DNA from: an uncultured Ruminococcus sp.
GTDB lineage: Bacteria > Bacillota > Clostridia > Oscillospirales > Ruminococcaceae
DNA length: 64,000 bases
Direction of reading: 5' to 3'
Assembly: GCA_947627275.1 (NCBI GenBank)
Contig: CANQVK010000011.1
Location: 18,865-82,864, forward strand
Below are positions 1 to 8,522 of this stretch, in pieces. Made by a program: the position numbers and the translations under genes. The notes beneath the pieces are model-generated. The model was not told where the DNA came from. It searched no databases and saw only the letters and a program-made list of their open reading frames with translations. Every line of letters begins with the position of its first letter. Position 1 is the first letter of the stretch.

Positions 1-130
1 CGATCCCAATGGTGGAGGAGGCGCTGTCGATCCTAACGGCGGCGGTGCTGTCGATCCTAACGGCGGCGGTAATGTCGATCCTAACGGCGGCGGCGCTGTC
101 GATCCTAACGGCGGCGGAGAAACTTGGTAA
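1..130 (+). CDS. C-terminal end of a VDPNGGG-repeat protein (partial)
   Basis: The frame from base 2 is open to a TAA at 128-130 and gives 42 residues. It is almost entirely an 8-residue repeat, G-[AN]-V-D-P-N-G-G, ending in GETW. The DNA repeats in 24-bp units about five times, so the repeat probably grows by slippage or unequal crossing over. The start and main domain lie outside the window, so no function can be assigned. A Gly/Asp/Asn/Pro tail like this would be flexible and hydrophilic. A hairpin at 201-232 follows the stop. Confidence 0.7.
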   Translation, partial: DPNGGGGAVDPNGGGAVDPNGGGNVDPNGGGAVDPNGGGETW

Positions 131-200
131 GCAAGTGATAATATCCTCTTGAATCGTTATCGACTAATATTGTGAATCCCCGATTCGTTTCGGGTATAAA

Positions 201-232
201 AAGCCTGCCCTTACTTAGCTTTGGACAGGCTT
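201..232 (+). terminator. Hairpin terminator after the repeat protein
   Basis: AAGCCTGCCC (201-210) pairs with GGACAGGCTT (223-232) with one mismatch and a 12-base loop. It is followed by TAACTAAAA rather than a clean T-run. It lies between the stop at 130 and the methyltransferase start at 268. Confidence 0.55.
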
Positions 233-267
233 TAACTAAAAACAGCATATATATGAGGTGAAAATAA

Positions 268-1383
268 ATGAGTGATAAACTGCGCCTTTGCTGTCCTTGT
301 CATTTCGGTCTGGAAAGCGTTCTGAAATACGAAATAACAAAAATAGGCGGCACAGACCTAAAAGTCAGCGACGGAAAAATAAGCTTCACAGGCGATGAAA
401 ACATAATGGCAAGAGCAAATCTATGCCTTTCAACCGCAGAACGTGTGCTTATAGAGCTTATAGAATTTCGTGCGGAAACCTTCGAGGACTTGTTTCAGGG
501 GGTTCGTTCTATAGAGCTGGAAAGATTCATCGGCATCGACAATGCGTTCCCAGTCAAGGGATATTCGCTTAATTCCGCCCTCCACAGCGTTCCCGACTGT
601 CAGTCTATCGTGAAAAAAGCGGCGGTGGAAAGGCTGAAAACAAAATACGGCGTGAACAGGTTTTCAGAGACTGCTCCTCCCGTTCAGATACAGTTCAGCA
701 TAATGAAAGATATTGTTACGATATATCTCGATACAAGCGGAGCCGGACTTCATAAGCGAGGTTACAGGCGCAATTCCAACGCAGCTCCGATAAAGGAAAC
801 TCTTGCGGCTGGTATTGTTGACCTTGCAAGAGTACGCCCTGATTCCATTGTATGCGACCCGTTCTGCGGAAGCGGTACCCTGCTTATCGAAGCGGCTTTA
901 AAGTCGCTGAAGATACCGGTGGGAATAAACCGCCGATTTGCCGCTGAAAAATGGGACTCTATAGATTCAAGGATATGGCAGGAGGAGAGAAAAAAAGCCA
1001 TAGACGGCGTTGACCGCTCAGCCACGTTCCACGGTATCGGATTTGATATTGACGACGCGGCAGTCGCTCTCACACTTGATAACGCTCACAAGGCAGGCAT
1101 AAAGTCGCGGCTGAAAATCGAGCAGGCGGATATTTCAAAGTTCGTACAGCCCGAAAATTCTATCGTTATCTGCAATCCGCCCTACGGCGAAAGACTTTTA
1201 GAGCTTCGTGAAGCAGAGGCGATCTACCGTAAAATGGGCAAGGTTCTCGGTCACGGAGGAGATCGGCAAAGCTACGTCATTTCCCCACATGAGCAATTCG
1301 AGACGTTCTTCGGCGAAGAAGCCAAAAAACGGCGAAAACTCTATAACGGCATGATAAAATGCCAGCTTTACATGTACTTCTGA
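268..1383 (+). CDS. THUMP-domain class I RNA methyltransferase (RlmL/YpsC family, UPF0020)
   Basis: The 371-residue protein has an N-terminal THUMP RNA-binding region (about residues 45-155) and a C-terminal Rossmann methyltransferase domain. The SAM-binding motif DPFCGSGT is at 197-204 and the N6-adenine/N2-guanine type catalytic motif NPPYGERL at 303-310. The family (YpsC in Bacillus, RlmL N-terminal half in E. coli) methylates 23S rRNA; the exact base is inferred only. An AGGTG ribosome site precedes the ATG at 268. The stop overlaps the next start as TGATG, so comF is probably translationally coupled. Confidence 0.9.
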   Translation: MSDKLRLCCPCHFGLESVLKYEITKIGGTDLKVSDGKISFTGDENIMARANLCLSTAERVLIELIEFRAETFEDLFQGVRSIELERFIGIDNAFPVKGYSLNSALHSVPDCQSIVKKAAVERLKTKYGVNRFSETAPPVQIQFSIMKDIVTIYLDTSGAGLHKRGYRRNSNAAPIKETLAAGIVDLARVRPDSIVCDPFCGSGTLLIEAALKSLKIPVGINRRFAAEKWDSIDSRIWQEERKKAIDGVDRSATFHGIGFDIDDAAVALTLDNAHKAGIKSRLKIEQADISKFVQPENSIVICNPPYGERLLELREAEAIYRKMGKVLGHGGDRQSYVISPHEQFETFFGEEAKKRRKLYNGMIKCQLYMYF

Positions 1384-2057
1384 TGGACTATATGCTGAAA
1401 AAGCGGCTGTTAGCCCTGCTCTACCCTGTAAGATGTCCGATTTGCGGAAAAGTAATATTTCCACATGAGGACTTTTGCAATGAGTGCCGTAAAGATTTGC
1501 CGAAATACTGCGGAAATTTTAATATAAAGGGAGCTGAATCCTTCATCGCTCCGTTTGAATACAACGCCAAAATCGCCCCTGCTATACTGCTAATGAAAAA
1601 CGGCATAAGAGGTAATGCTCCTTACGCCTTGGGACTTGCAGCAGCAGAACATATCAAAAATCACGGTATACATCGGCAGTCAGATATGATTATTCCTACG
1701 CCGCTTCATCCAGCCGACAAAAGGAAACGAGGCTTCAACCAGTCGGAGCTTATTGCGAAAGAGATCGGACGTATACTGAATATAAACGTCTGTACAAAAT
1801 GTGTTGAAAAAGTCCGAATTACCGAACCTCAGAAGCTGCTTTCAAAAAACGAAAGAAAAAATAATCTCAAGGACGCTTTTGCTGTGAAAGCTCCTGAGAT
1901 TATTCGGGAAAAACGGATTCTGCTCATTGACGATGTATGTACCACAGGCAGCACGCTTGCGGAGCTTACAAGGGTTCTCCGTCAAAACGGCGCAGCGGCG
2001 GTTTACTGCGTTTGCTGCTGTAAAACTCCAATAAAAAGGGATGATAAAAATGATTGA
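1383..2057 (+). CDS. comF: ComF family phosphoribosyltransferase-like protein
   Basis: The protein is 224 residues from the ATG at 1383. It has an N-terminal four-Cys zinc motif (CPIC then CNEC, residues 18-35) and a C-terminal phosphoribosyltransferase fold with the PRPP loop IDDVCTTGST near residue 183. ComF proteins act in DNA uptake during transformation, and many non-competent Firmicutes carry one. The frame is open further upstream to 1359, but 1383 overlaps the methyltransferase stop as TGATG and gives the usual short N-terminus (MDYMLKKRLLALLYP). A further ATG at 1392 is also possible. The last bases overlap the next gene. Confidence 0.88.
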   Translation: MDYMLKKRLLALLYPVRCPICGKVIFPHEDFCNECRKDLPKYCGNFNIKGAESFIAPFEYNAKIAPAILLMKNGIRGNAPYALGLAAAEHIKNHGIHRQSDMIIPTPLHPADKRKRGFNQSELIAKEIGRILNINVCTKCVEKVRITEPQKLLSKNERKNNLKDAFAVKAPEIIREKRILLIDDVCTTGSTLAELTRVLRQNGAAAVYCVCCCKTPIKRDDKND

Positions 2058-2553
2058 AAATCATGCCGAAAAGGCTTGCAAACTCTTTGCAGAGGGGCGA
2101 AACTGCGCTCAGGCGGTTTTCGCCGCTTTTGCCGATGTTACGGGACTCGACGAGGAGTTTGCTCTCCGTCTTTCCTCCTCGTTCGGCGGAGGCATGGGAC
2201 GCATGAGGGAGGTCTGCGGCACTTGCTCTGCAATGTTTATGGTCGCCGGTATCCTCTATGGTTACGCTTCCAAAAACGATATTAACGAAAAGGCGGAACA
2301 TTACCGACGTATCCAGTATCTTGCGGCTGAATTCAGAAAAAAGCACGAGACGATAAACTGTCTGGAGCTGCTTAAGGGTCTTAAGGTCAGTTCCGACCCT
2401 ATACCTGAACAGAGAACGGAGCAATACTATAAGGTTCGCCCTTGTATTAAATTCGTCAGAACAGCGGCGGAAATCCTTGATGATTATATAAAGGCAAACC
2501 CTGTTAAAGCGATAAAAAATAGCGGAGCGATTAAACGCTATGCAGAGCTTTGA
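2050..2553 (+). CDS. C_GCAxxG_C_C family redox-type protein
   Basis: The 167-residue protein shows the family signature: NCAQAV near the N-terminus, FGGGMGRMREVCGTCSA in the middle and single later cysteines (INCLELL, VRPCIKF). The conserved cysteines suggest a metal or redox centre, but no reaction is established for the family. The start at 2050 has AAAAGGG 9 bases upstream; the earlier in-frame ATG at 2041 abuts that ribosome site, so it is less likely. The gene overlaps the comF end by 8 bases and closes the three-gene operon. Confidence 0.82.
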   Translation: MIENHAEKACKLFAEGRNCAQAVFAAFADVTGLDEEFALRLSSSFGGGMGRMREVCGTCSAMFMVAGILYGYASKNDINEKAEHYRRIQYLAAEFRKKHETINCLELLKGLKVSSDPIPEQRTEQYYKVRPCIKFVRTAAEILDDYIKANPVKAIKNSGAIKRYAEL

Positions 2554-2693
2554 TTCTCACCTGTCGGCTCGGTCGGTGCTTCTGCTTCGCAGAGGTGTCC
2601 ACTGGACTCCGCCAAAGGGACACCGTCCCTTTGGAATCCCAATGTTAGTTAACTTAAGGTGTGGATATTACTTCAAAAATCCAAAAAACAAAT

Positions 2694-2728
2694 GTGCCAT
2701 GGTACTTATGAAATTAATACCATGGCAC
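2694..2728. terminator. Bidirectional terminator between convergent genes
   Basis: GTGCCATGGTA (2694-2704) pairs perfectly with TACCATGGCAC (2718-2728). A T-rich run follows on both strands (AATTTTTCTT on plus, ATTTGTTTTTT on minus). It separates the plus operon ending at 2553 from the minus AraC gene ending at 2729. The rest of 2554-2693 holds a short CCAAAGGGACxxxGTCCCTTTGG palindrome and nothing coding. Confidence 0.8.
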
Positions 2729-3496
2729 TCAATTTTTCTTACGGTATTGCGTCGGGGTCACTCCCACAAGCTTTTTAAACTGCCGCATAAAATGCTCCTC
2801 ATTGTCATATCCGCACATCGCCGCCACCTGAGACACGGTACACCCCGTCTCGCTGAGAATTTCCTTAGCTTTTTCGATCTTGCCGTTTATAACGTCTGTC
2901 ATACAGGAAACTCCGAATATCTCACGGTAAATGTGCTGGAAATATGAACGCGACATGCTTACGTCCGCCGCCATAGTATCAACGTTCCATTTCATCTGAG
3001 GATTACGGTATATCTTCTCACGAAGCTCCATCAATTCGCTGTAATGAGGTTCAGCCGCCGACTGTACGGGTTCACGGTGCGAACAGTTCTCCGCCGCTTT
3101 CATAAGCAGCGTTTTCAACATAAGGTCGATCATTTTCATGCGTCTGCCGTTCAAAGAATAAAATTCGGCGGTAAGATTCCCGATAAGGCGGCTTATAAAA
3201 TCGCTGTCCGTGTGAAAAATCGGCTCGTTAAAGGCAATCTCGGCAATATCTATGAACTCCGAATCGCCCTCAGCGTCAAAAACTATCCAGTCGCATATAA
3301 GGAACTCCTCCTCCGCAGAATAAAATATCTCGCAGCTTCCATCGTATATCACAAGAGTATTTTTCGGCAAAACAGCTTTCCCCATGCGTACAGCCGTACG
3401 TGCAAGAACAAGAAGATACTCGCCGCTCTCGCCTGCGGAACGGTAGAAGTAATCTCCGCCGTAAATACAGTTCCAGCCAATTGAGCGGATATTCAC
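2729..3496 (-). CDS. AraC family transcriptional regulator
   Basis: The 255-residue protein has an N-terminal cupin-like ligand-sensing half and a C-terminal pair of helix-turn-helix motifs (about residues 155-255). The second carries the family signature VSQVAAMCGYDNEEHFMRQFKKLVGVTPTQYR. It should bind DNA and respond to a small molecule, possibly a sugar as in many gut Firmicutes, but no target is visible nearby. The start is a GTG with GGAG 7 bases upstream. The gene begins 4 bases after the DNA glycosylase gene ends, so they are probably co-transcribed. Confidence 0.9.
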   Translation of the reverse strand: MNIRSIGWNCIYGGDYFYRSAGESGEYLLVLARTAVRMGKAVLPKNTLVIYDGSCEIFYSAEEEFLICDWIVFDAEGDSEFIDIAEIAFNEPIFHTDSDFISRLIGNLTAEFYSLNGRRMKMIDLMLKTLLMKAAENCSHREPVQSAAEPHYSELMELREKIYRNPQMKWNVDTMAADVSMSRSYFQHIYREIFGVSCMTDVINGKIEKAKEILSETGCTVSQVAAMCGYDNEEHFMRQFKKLVGVTPTQYRKKN

Positions 3497-3500
3497 AGTA

Positions 3501-4019
3501 TCACTCCTTTTTCGCTATATATCGCCACTTTACATTTTTCCAATACTCGCCTGCATAGTCTATCCCAACTCTCGGAGCAGTCATAAGCTCGGGACGCGTT
3601 CCATCGTCCTCTATCCATACACGCTCGTTGTCGCAGAGCTTTTCGCCGTTGAAGCTGCCGTCAATTTGAAGATATTTCGTCAGCTTTGCAGGACCGTTCT
3701 TCACTTCTCCGCTGCGAAAAAGCACCCCTTGCGGCTGCTCTTTTTCTCCCGTAATAACGTTCATTAGCCAGTGCATACCGTAACAAAGGTACACATATAT
3801 CACGCCGCTTTCACCGTACAGGATCTCAGTTCGCTTAGTTCTGCCCTTTGACGCATGACACCCGAGATCTTCCTCGCCTCGGTATACCTCTGTCTCGGCA
3901 ATGCGCTCGCGTATTACCGTTCCGTCCTCCAATCTCCTTGCGATAATTTTACCCACAAGCTCAGGGGCGACCTCCAATGCGTCTCTATGAAAAAACTCTT
4001 CTGTTAATATTTCAGTCAT
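3501..4019 (-). CDS. 3-methyladenine DNA glycosylase, AAG/MPG family
   Basis: The 172-residue protein matches the alkyladenine glycosylase family, with KIIARRL, ETEVYRGEEDLGCHASKG (catalytic Glu and substrate-pocket residues), YVYLCYGMHWLMNV and GPAKLTKYL. It would remove alkylated purines from DNA in base-excision repair. Its length is slightly short of the usual 180-200 residues but all core blocks are present. AAGGG precedes the ATG at 4019. It follows rqcH by 3 bases. Confidence 0.9.
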   Translation of the reverse strand: MTEILTEEFFHRDALEVAPELVGKIIARRLEDGTVIRERIAETEVYRGEEDLGCHASKGRTKRTEILYGESGVIYVYLCYGMHWLMNVITGEKEQPQGVLFRSGEVKNGPAKLTKYLQIDGSFNGEKLCDNERVWIEDDGTRPELMTAPRVGIDYAGEYWKNVKWRYIAKKE

Positions 4020-4022
4020 AAA

Positions 4023-5774
4023 TTATACCCTTAGTTTATTTGCAAGCTCCTCATCGGGCTTTACAAATGCTGTTTTGTAATTTGTAAATATTACCTTTCC
4101 CGGCTTTGCACCGGACGGCTTTTTGACATATTTCGCAAGGCAGTAATCAACAGGCACAAGAGTTGACTCCCTGCCCTTGCTGTTTACCGCAGCGATTATC
4201 GCCGCCTCCTCAATAGTTCTGTCGGGCGGATAGCCGCCGTCCGTCACTATGATAACATGCGAGCCTGTAATAGTCTGCGTGTGAAGCCAAATATCCGATT
4301 TTTCCGCAAATTTGAGCGTCAGCTTGTCGTTCTGAAGATTATTTCTGCCTACAAGCACAGTATATCCATCGCTTGACTTATACTCGATCGGCGGCAGAGC
4401 TTTAGGCGGCTTTGCTTTGCTTCTTCCGGATTTGATATACCCCTGCTCGTGCAGTTCAAGGCGAAGCTGAATAATGTCATTCTCAGAATCCGCACGCGTC
4501 AGGGCGTCAAAAACGCTGTCGAGGTATTGCAGTTCCTCCTCGCCTTTTTCGATCTGTACTGCAAGTATTCTCTCGGCAGTTACGCACTTTTTATACTCAT
4601 TGTAATAATACTGAGCGTTCTGCGACGGAGTTTTTCGCACATCAAGCTCGATCGTAAGCTTCGGACAGCCGTCCTCATAAAAATTATCGGCAGTCAGCGA
4701 AGAGTCGCCCTTCTTAATGCTGTACATGTTAGCTGAAATAATGTCGCCGCAAAGCTTGAAATGCTCCTTATCGGCACACGCTGCAAGCTCGGTTTTCTGA
4801 GCTGCAATACGCCGTGACGTGCGCTCCGTCAAATTGACAAGCAGCTTGAAAAGATCGTTTGCACGCTGCTTGGTTCGGACTGCTTTGTCCCGTTCAAAAT
4901 AGAAATAATCCAACAGTTCCGAAGCCGAATGCAGTTCCTTTGTGTACATCAACGTTCCGAACTGATTAAGACGGATAAAGGAAAAGTCTTTCAGCAGCCC
5001 CTCTTTAGTGCTTGCCGCAGAATAACAGCATTCGCCCGAAGTCAGCTGATTCTTCGTCTTTTTAATAATATAGAGCAGTCTTTCGAGAAAATCGCCGTCA
5101 ATCGTATCACTTTGCAGGTGAACTCCGCGTCCTGCAAAAAACGTCCACTCACGAGCCAAAACAGGCGATATTCCCTCAAAAATACGTATCAACGCCTTTG
5201 AAAGCTCGGCAGCCGGCGTCTCATGAAGTCTTTTAACTATTTCCTCGGGAGATGCGGTCAAAAAGTTTAGCCGTTCGTCACGAGGAGGAAGAGCGTACTT
5301 CATTCCGGGAAGAACAAGTCTTTCCCGAGACATTTCCTCATCGACACGCTTAATGCTGTCAATGATCCTGCCGCTGCTGTCAATAATTATCAGGTTGGAG
5401 TAGCGTCCCATGATCTCACAGGCGAGCGTAACAGTCACGATGTCCCCAAGCTCGTTTACGCACTCAAAGTCCAGAAATAATATACGCTCCAATCCGTCCT
5501 GCCGAATATCAATAAGCTTTCCGCTGCCCAGCCGTTTTCGCATTAACATGCAGAACATTGGCGGAGTCTGCGGATTATCGGGCTGCTTTTCAGTTATATG
5601 CACTCTTGCACTCCCTGCGTTCGCCGAAATATAGAGCTTTTTGCTGCCGCCTCGCGTGCGTATTGATATGATTATTTCTTCACGGGAAGGCTGAAAAACC
5701 TTCTCGACGCGTCCTCCGATAAGTGGTTGAAGTTCATTTTTTACTGCATACAAAAATGCTCCGTCAAGAGCCAT
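4023..5774 (-). CDS. rqcH: RqcH (NFACT family) ribosome quality control factor
   Basis: The 583-residue protein has NFACT-N (about 1-210), a coiled-coil and helical middle region (about 280-430) and the NFACT-R domain near the C-terminus (GYTVLVGRNN, DIWLHTQTITGSHVII, VDYCLAKYVKKPSGAKPG). RqcH binds stalled 50S subunits and directs alanine tailing of nascent chains. In Bacillus subtilis an Asp-Arg pair (D97/R98, from memory) is needed for tailing. The aligned site here reads GLERI, so Glu replaces Asp at residue 96. The protein is often annotated as fibronectin-binding. AAAGGG precedes the ATG. Confidence 0.93.
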   Translation of the reverse strand: MALDGAFLYAVKNELQPLIGGRVEKVFQPSREEIIISIRTRGGSKKLYISANAGSARVHITEKQPDNPQTPPMFCMLMRKRLGSGKLIDIRQDGLERILFLDFECVNELGDIVTVTLACEIMGRYSNLIIIDSSGRIIDSIKRVDEEMSRERLVLPGMKYALPPRDERLNFLTASPEEIVKRLHETPAAELSKALIRIFEGISPVLAREWTFFAGRGVHLQSDTIDGDFLERLLYIIKKTKNQLTSGECCYSAASTKEGLLKDFSFIRLNQFGTLMYTKELHSASELLDYFYFERDKAVRTKQRANDLFKLLVNLTERTSRRIAAQKTELAACADKEHFKLCGDIISANMYSIKKGDSSLTADNFYEDGCPKLTIELDVRKTPSQNAQYYYNEYKKCVTAERILAVQIEKGEEELQYLDSVFDALTRADSENDIIQLRLELHEQGYIKSGRSKAKPPKALPPIEYKSSDGYTVLVGRNNLQNDKLTLKFAEKSDIWLHTQTITGSHVIIVTDGGYPPDRTIEEAAIIAAVNSKGRESTLVPVDYCLAKYVKKPSGAKPGKVIFTNYKTAFVKPDEELANKLRV

Positions 5775-5809
5775 AAAATCAATCCCTTTCTGTTTTTAAG
5801 GCAATCACT

Positions 5810-6667
5810 TTACTTCTTGCCAAAGGAGTTATCTGCTGAAATTGACGACCGTGATTTTTTATAAGTTAAAATTTCAAAATCCGACTGAGTTTCAAGTGAT
5901 TCAAGACTGACAAGCCTTTGCTGTTCGACCCTGCCGCTTTTATAGTAGTAGGGCGTCATGGAAAACAGGCTCTGAATGTCGTTTTTTTCATTTATACGCA
6001 TAAGAAAATTTACACGCTCGCTGCCAATAAATTCAAAACCCTGCAAAGAATACGGCTTCACCTCGTTTTTATACGGCGTGTCATAAATCAGGCTTTTTAG
6101 CTCCCAAAGATGATTTTCAGACGGAATGACCATGACCATAATACCGCTTTCTTTGAGGACTCGACTGTATTCTTCTCCGCAGAACGGAGCAAACATTGTC
6201 AGCAAAATATCACAGCTTTCGCTTCTCACTGGAATATTAAACACGCTTGCAGCCGCAAATCTTACTCCAGACCGTCTCTTGGAAGCCATATCAACAGCCT
6301 CTTTTGAAATGTCTATCCCATACATATCGACCGCAATATCTGACTTGTCGAATTTTGCTTTAATAGCTGAAGTATAATAACCTTCGCCGCAACCTGCGTC
6401 AAGTATCGTGAAGCCATTTTCCGCATATTTCACTACAGCTTTGCAGACCTCCGCACGCAAAGGGGCATAATATCCTTTTTCAAGGAAGTCTCTCCTCGCT
6501 TTGAGCATAAGCTTATTATCCCCATGCACAGCCGTTCCATGCTTTGAAAGAAGAAGATTAACATAACCGCTTTTTGCCGTATCAAAGCTGTGCCTTTGAG
6601 GACACACAAGAGATTTTCCCAAAACGCCGAGCGTTTCTCCGCACACAGAACATGTAAATATACTCAT
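5810..6667 (-). CDS. RlmA-like 23S rRNA (guanine-N1) methyltransferase
   Basis: The 285-residue protein starts with a zinc-binding module (CSVCGETL then CPQRHSFD) followed by the family motif KSGYVNLLL and a class I SAM fold with ILDAGCGEGYY. This matches RlmA/TlrB enzymes, which methylate N1 of a guanine in helix 35 of 23S rRNA (G745 or G748). Which base is modified cannot be told from sequence. The frame opens with a GTG at 6673, but that codon overlaps the ribosome site GAGGTG; the ATG at 6667 is correctly spaced and is chosen. Confidence 0.87.
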   Translation of the reverse strand: MSIFTCSVCGETLGVLGKSLVCPQRHSFDTAKSGYVNLLLSKHGTAVHGDNKLMLKARRDFLEKGYYAPLRAEVCKAVVKYAENGFTILDAGCGEGYYTSAIKAKFDKSDIAVDMYGIDISKEAVDMASKRRSGVRFAAASVFNIPVRSESCDILLTMFAPFCGEEYSRVLKESGIMVMVIPSENHLWELKSLIYDTPYKNEVKPYSLQGFEFIGSERVNFLMRINEKNDIQSLFSMTPYYYKSGRVEQQRLVSLESLETQSDFEILTYKKSRSSISADNSFGKK

Positions 6668-6676
6668 ATCCACACC

Positions 6677-8116
6677 TCAGAAGTAAACGCATGGGTCAAC
6701 AGACGATTCTGCTATCTCCACATCAAGAAGCGGAAATTTTTCCTCGAGAACTCGCCGCAATTCCCATAAAACAAGATTCTCCGTGTGAAAGTGACCACAG
6801 TCGATAATTGTGAAAAAGCAATTATTTGCATCTATCCAGACATCGTGCTTCACGTCGCCTGTTATCAAGGCATCGCAGCCCTTTTCTACCGCAAGTCCCA
6901 TGAGAGAACCTCCAGAGCCGGAGCATACCGCAACTTTTGATATAACTTTCATGCCATATCTGTTCACTTTTATGCGGTCAATTTTAAAAATACATTTTAG
7001 TATTTCTGAAAGCTCGTCAATATCTACAAGTTCTTTAAATTTAAAAATACACCCAATACCCGAGTCGTCCAAAGGCTCGACCTCATCGAAAATATCTCGG
7101 ATTTCGGCAATTTTTCTCAAAATAACGGTATTTGTGCCGCCCTCGGCAGCGTCCAGATTCGTGTGCATACAAATTGCCGATATTCCGCTTTCTATCAGAT
7201 TATAAGCAGGAGCGAAACGGTCTATTTTTTTGATCGGATCAAAAATTACAGGATGATGCGATATTATCAGATCCGCATTTTTCATATCCGCCTCGTGAAC
7301 AGCAAAATTAGTGATGTCAAGCGACAGAAGTATCTTTCGGCAATTTTTGAAACCCGTATTAACCAAAAAACCCGAATTGTCCCACTTTTCCTGTAGAGCG
7401 AATGGATATTTTTCATCGAGAAATTTATATATCTCGCCAATAGGAATACTGCCGACGCCGTTCATAAGCTTTTGACCCATCGCCAAATAATGCTGTGCGT
7501 CGTCGTATCTACCGGCAGCTTTCAGCGAATTGCCTGCTTTTATAAGACGAGCAGCTTCTTTTTGGCGATATTTTTTTCCAAGCTCGTCATCGTCCTCAAA
7601 AAATCCTGCGATCGCTTCAAATTCGGTCAGCTTTCGAGAGGCTTCAATGTCATATCCTGCGCAAATCACGCTGTATAGCTTGTCACCGTCCACGACAGCT
7701 CTTTCCGTTATAGCCTGAAAATTATTGTCATACAGCCACTTTCTCAGTATTTCAGGCTTGCTCATTGGCTGAAGTATCAGGCGAATACCGTCCAGCGCAT
7801 ACGCTCGGTTTTCAAGAATTTTAACAATAGTCTCACCGCCCATGCCTGCAATAACTATATCGCTTACATCGTCAAGGCATACGTTCTCAAGTCCGTCTGA
7901 AAGTACAAGGTCAACTTTATCGGATATACTGTACTTTTTAACGGTTCTACCGGCAGCTTCGAGCGGTCCTTCTTTAATATCGGACGCAATAACTTTTTTA
8001 CACTTTCCGCTCATTATCAGTTCGGCAGCAAGGAGCGCATGGTCAGTTCCAACGTCGCATACAGTACCTTCGCCGCTTATCATGTCCGCACACATTTTCA
8101 ATCTATTATCAAGCAT
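6677..8116 (-). CDS. Fusion of TrmK (tRNA m1A22 methyltransferase) and Nif3-like metal protein
   Basis: The 479-residue protein joins two families in one frame. Residues 1 to about 220 are TrmK-like, with the SAM motif CDVGTDHALLA, IAGMGGETI and the C-terminal coiled-coil arm. Residues about 225-479 are a Nif3/YqfO-like dinuclear-metal protein, with LQEKWDNSGFL, the ligand motif SHHPVIF, MHTNLD and the terminal DCGHFHTE. In Bacillus these are neighbouring genes (trmK and yqfO). The Nif3 half is compact and appears to lack YqfO's inserted middle domain. TrmK makes m1A at tRNA position 22; the role of Nif3 proteins is unsettled. Confidence 0.92.
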   Translation of the reverse strand: MLDNRLKMCADMISGEGTVCDVGTDHALLAAELIMSGKCKKVIASDIKEGPLEAAGRTVKKYSISDKVDLVLSDGLENVCLDDVSDIVIAGMGGETIVKILENRAYALDGIRLILQPMSKPEILRKWLYDNNFQAITERAVVDGDKLYSVICAGYDIEASRKLTEFEAIAGFFEDDDELGKKYRQKEAARLIKAGNSLKAAGRYDDAQHYLAMGQKLMNGVGSIPIGEIYKFLDEKYPFALQEKWDNSGFLVNTGFKNCRKILLSLDITNFAVHEADMKNADLIISHHPVIFDPIKKIDRFAPAYNLIESGISAICMHTNLDAAEGGTNTVILRKIAEIRDIFDEVEPLDDSGIGCIFKFKELVDIDELSEILKCIFKIDRIKVNRYGMKVISKVAVCSGSGGSLMGLAVEKGCDALITGDVKHDVWIDANNCFFTIIDCGHFHTENLVLWELRRVLEEKFPLLDVEIAESSVDPCVYF

Positions 8117-8128
8117 GTTCTCACCTCA

Positions 8129-8160
8129 AAAAATAAGGCGTGCCGAAAACTCAACACGCC
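8129..8160 (-). terminator. Terminator after the DUF1858 gene
   Basis: Read on the minus strand, GGCGTG (8160-8155) pairs with CACGCC (8142-8137) and TTATTTTTTGAG follows. It lies just after the stop at 8170 and before the TrmK-Nif3 start. Confidence 0.7.
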
Positions 8161-8169
8161 CTCGCAATT

Positions 8170-8373
8170 TTATGCCTTCTTTGCAAAATGCTCATTCAGC
8201 TTAGCAACAAGCTCTTCGGGGTCAGTACCATGGACTGCACAAGCCTCCTCAATGGATTCGCCTCTTGAAGCAGGACATCCGAGACAATGCATTCCCATTT
8301 CAAAAAAATAAGGTGCAACCTCAAAATCAGCGTCCAGAATATCGCCTATAATCGTATTTTTTGTGATTTCCAT
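8170..8373 (-). CDS. DUF1858 domain protein (small Cys-pair redox protein)
   Basis: The 67-residue protein, MEITKNTIIGDILD to LNEHFAKKA, contains the DUF1858 signature: a conserved FFEMGMHCLGCPAS with a CxxC pair. Such proteins or domains are linked to hybrid-cluster proteins and are thought to be disulfide or redox modules; no substrate is known. The frame stays open to 8430, but the ATG at 8373 has GAAAGGAAG 8 bases upstream and gives the family's usual N-terminus. The gene stands alone between two hairpins. Confidence 0.85.
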   Translation of the reverse strand: MEITKNTIIGDILDADFEVAPYFFEMGMHCLGCPASRGESIEEACAVHGTDPEELVAKLNEHFAKKA

Positions 8374-8458
8374 AATTGACTTCCTTTCACGCATTGGTGC
8401 GGAACTCGGGTATCCCCCCGGCGCCGCCATATTAATAAAATCTACAGTAAAATGGCGT

Positions 8459-8485
8459 ACTTTCCCCCGAAAGCAGGGGGAAAGT
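8459..8485 (-). terminator. Strong hairpin after the zinc-ribbon gene
   Basis: ACTTTCCCCC (8459-8468) pairs perfectly with GGGGGAAAGT (8476-8485) with a 7-base loop. It lies 38 bases past the zinc-ribbon stop on the minus strand. Only a weak T-run (CCATTTTAC) follows, so terminator function is likely but not certain. Confidence 0.6.
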
Positions 8486-8522
8486 CACATAAACCACCTT
8501 GATTAATTCACAGAATTTTTAA

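Noticed and set aside
2540..2947. 135-codon plus-strand frame after the C_GCAxxG gene
   Set aside because: It crosses the bidirectional terminator and runs antisense into the AraC gene.
4023..5774. Fibronectin-binding adhesin
   Set aside because: The protein lacks a signal peptide and has the NFACT-N and NFACT-R domains of RqcH; the adhesin name is historical.
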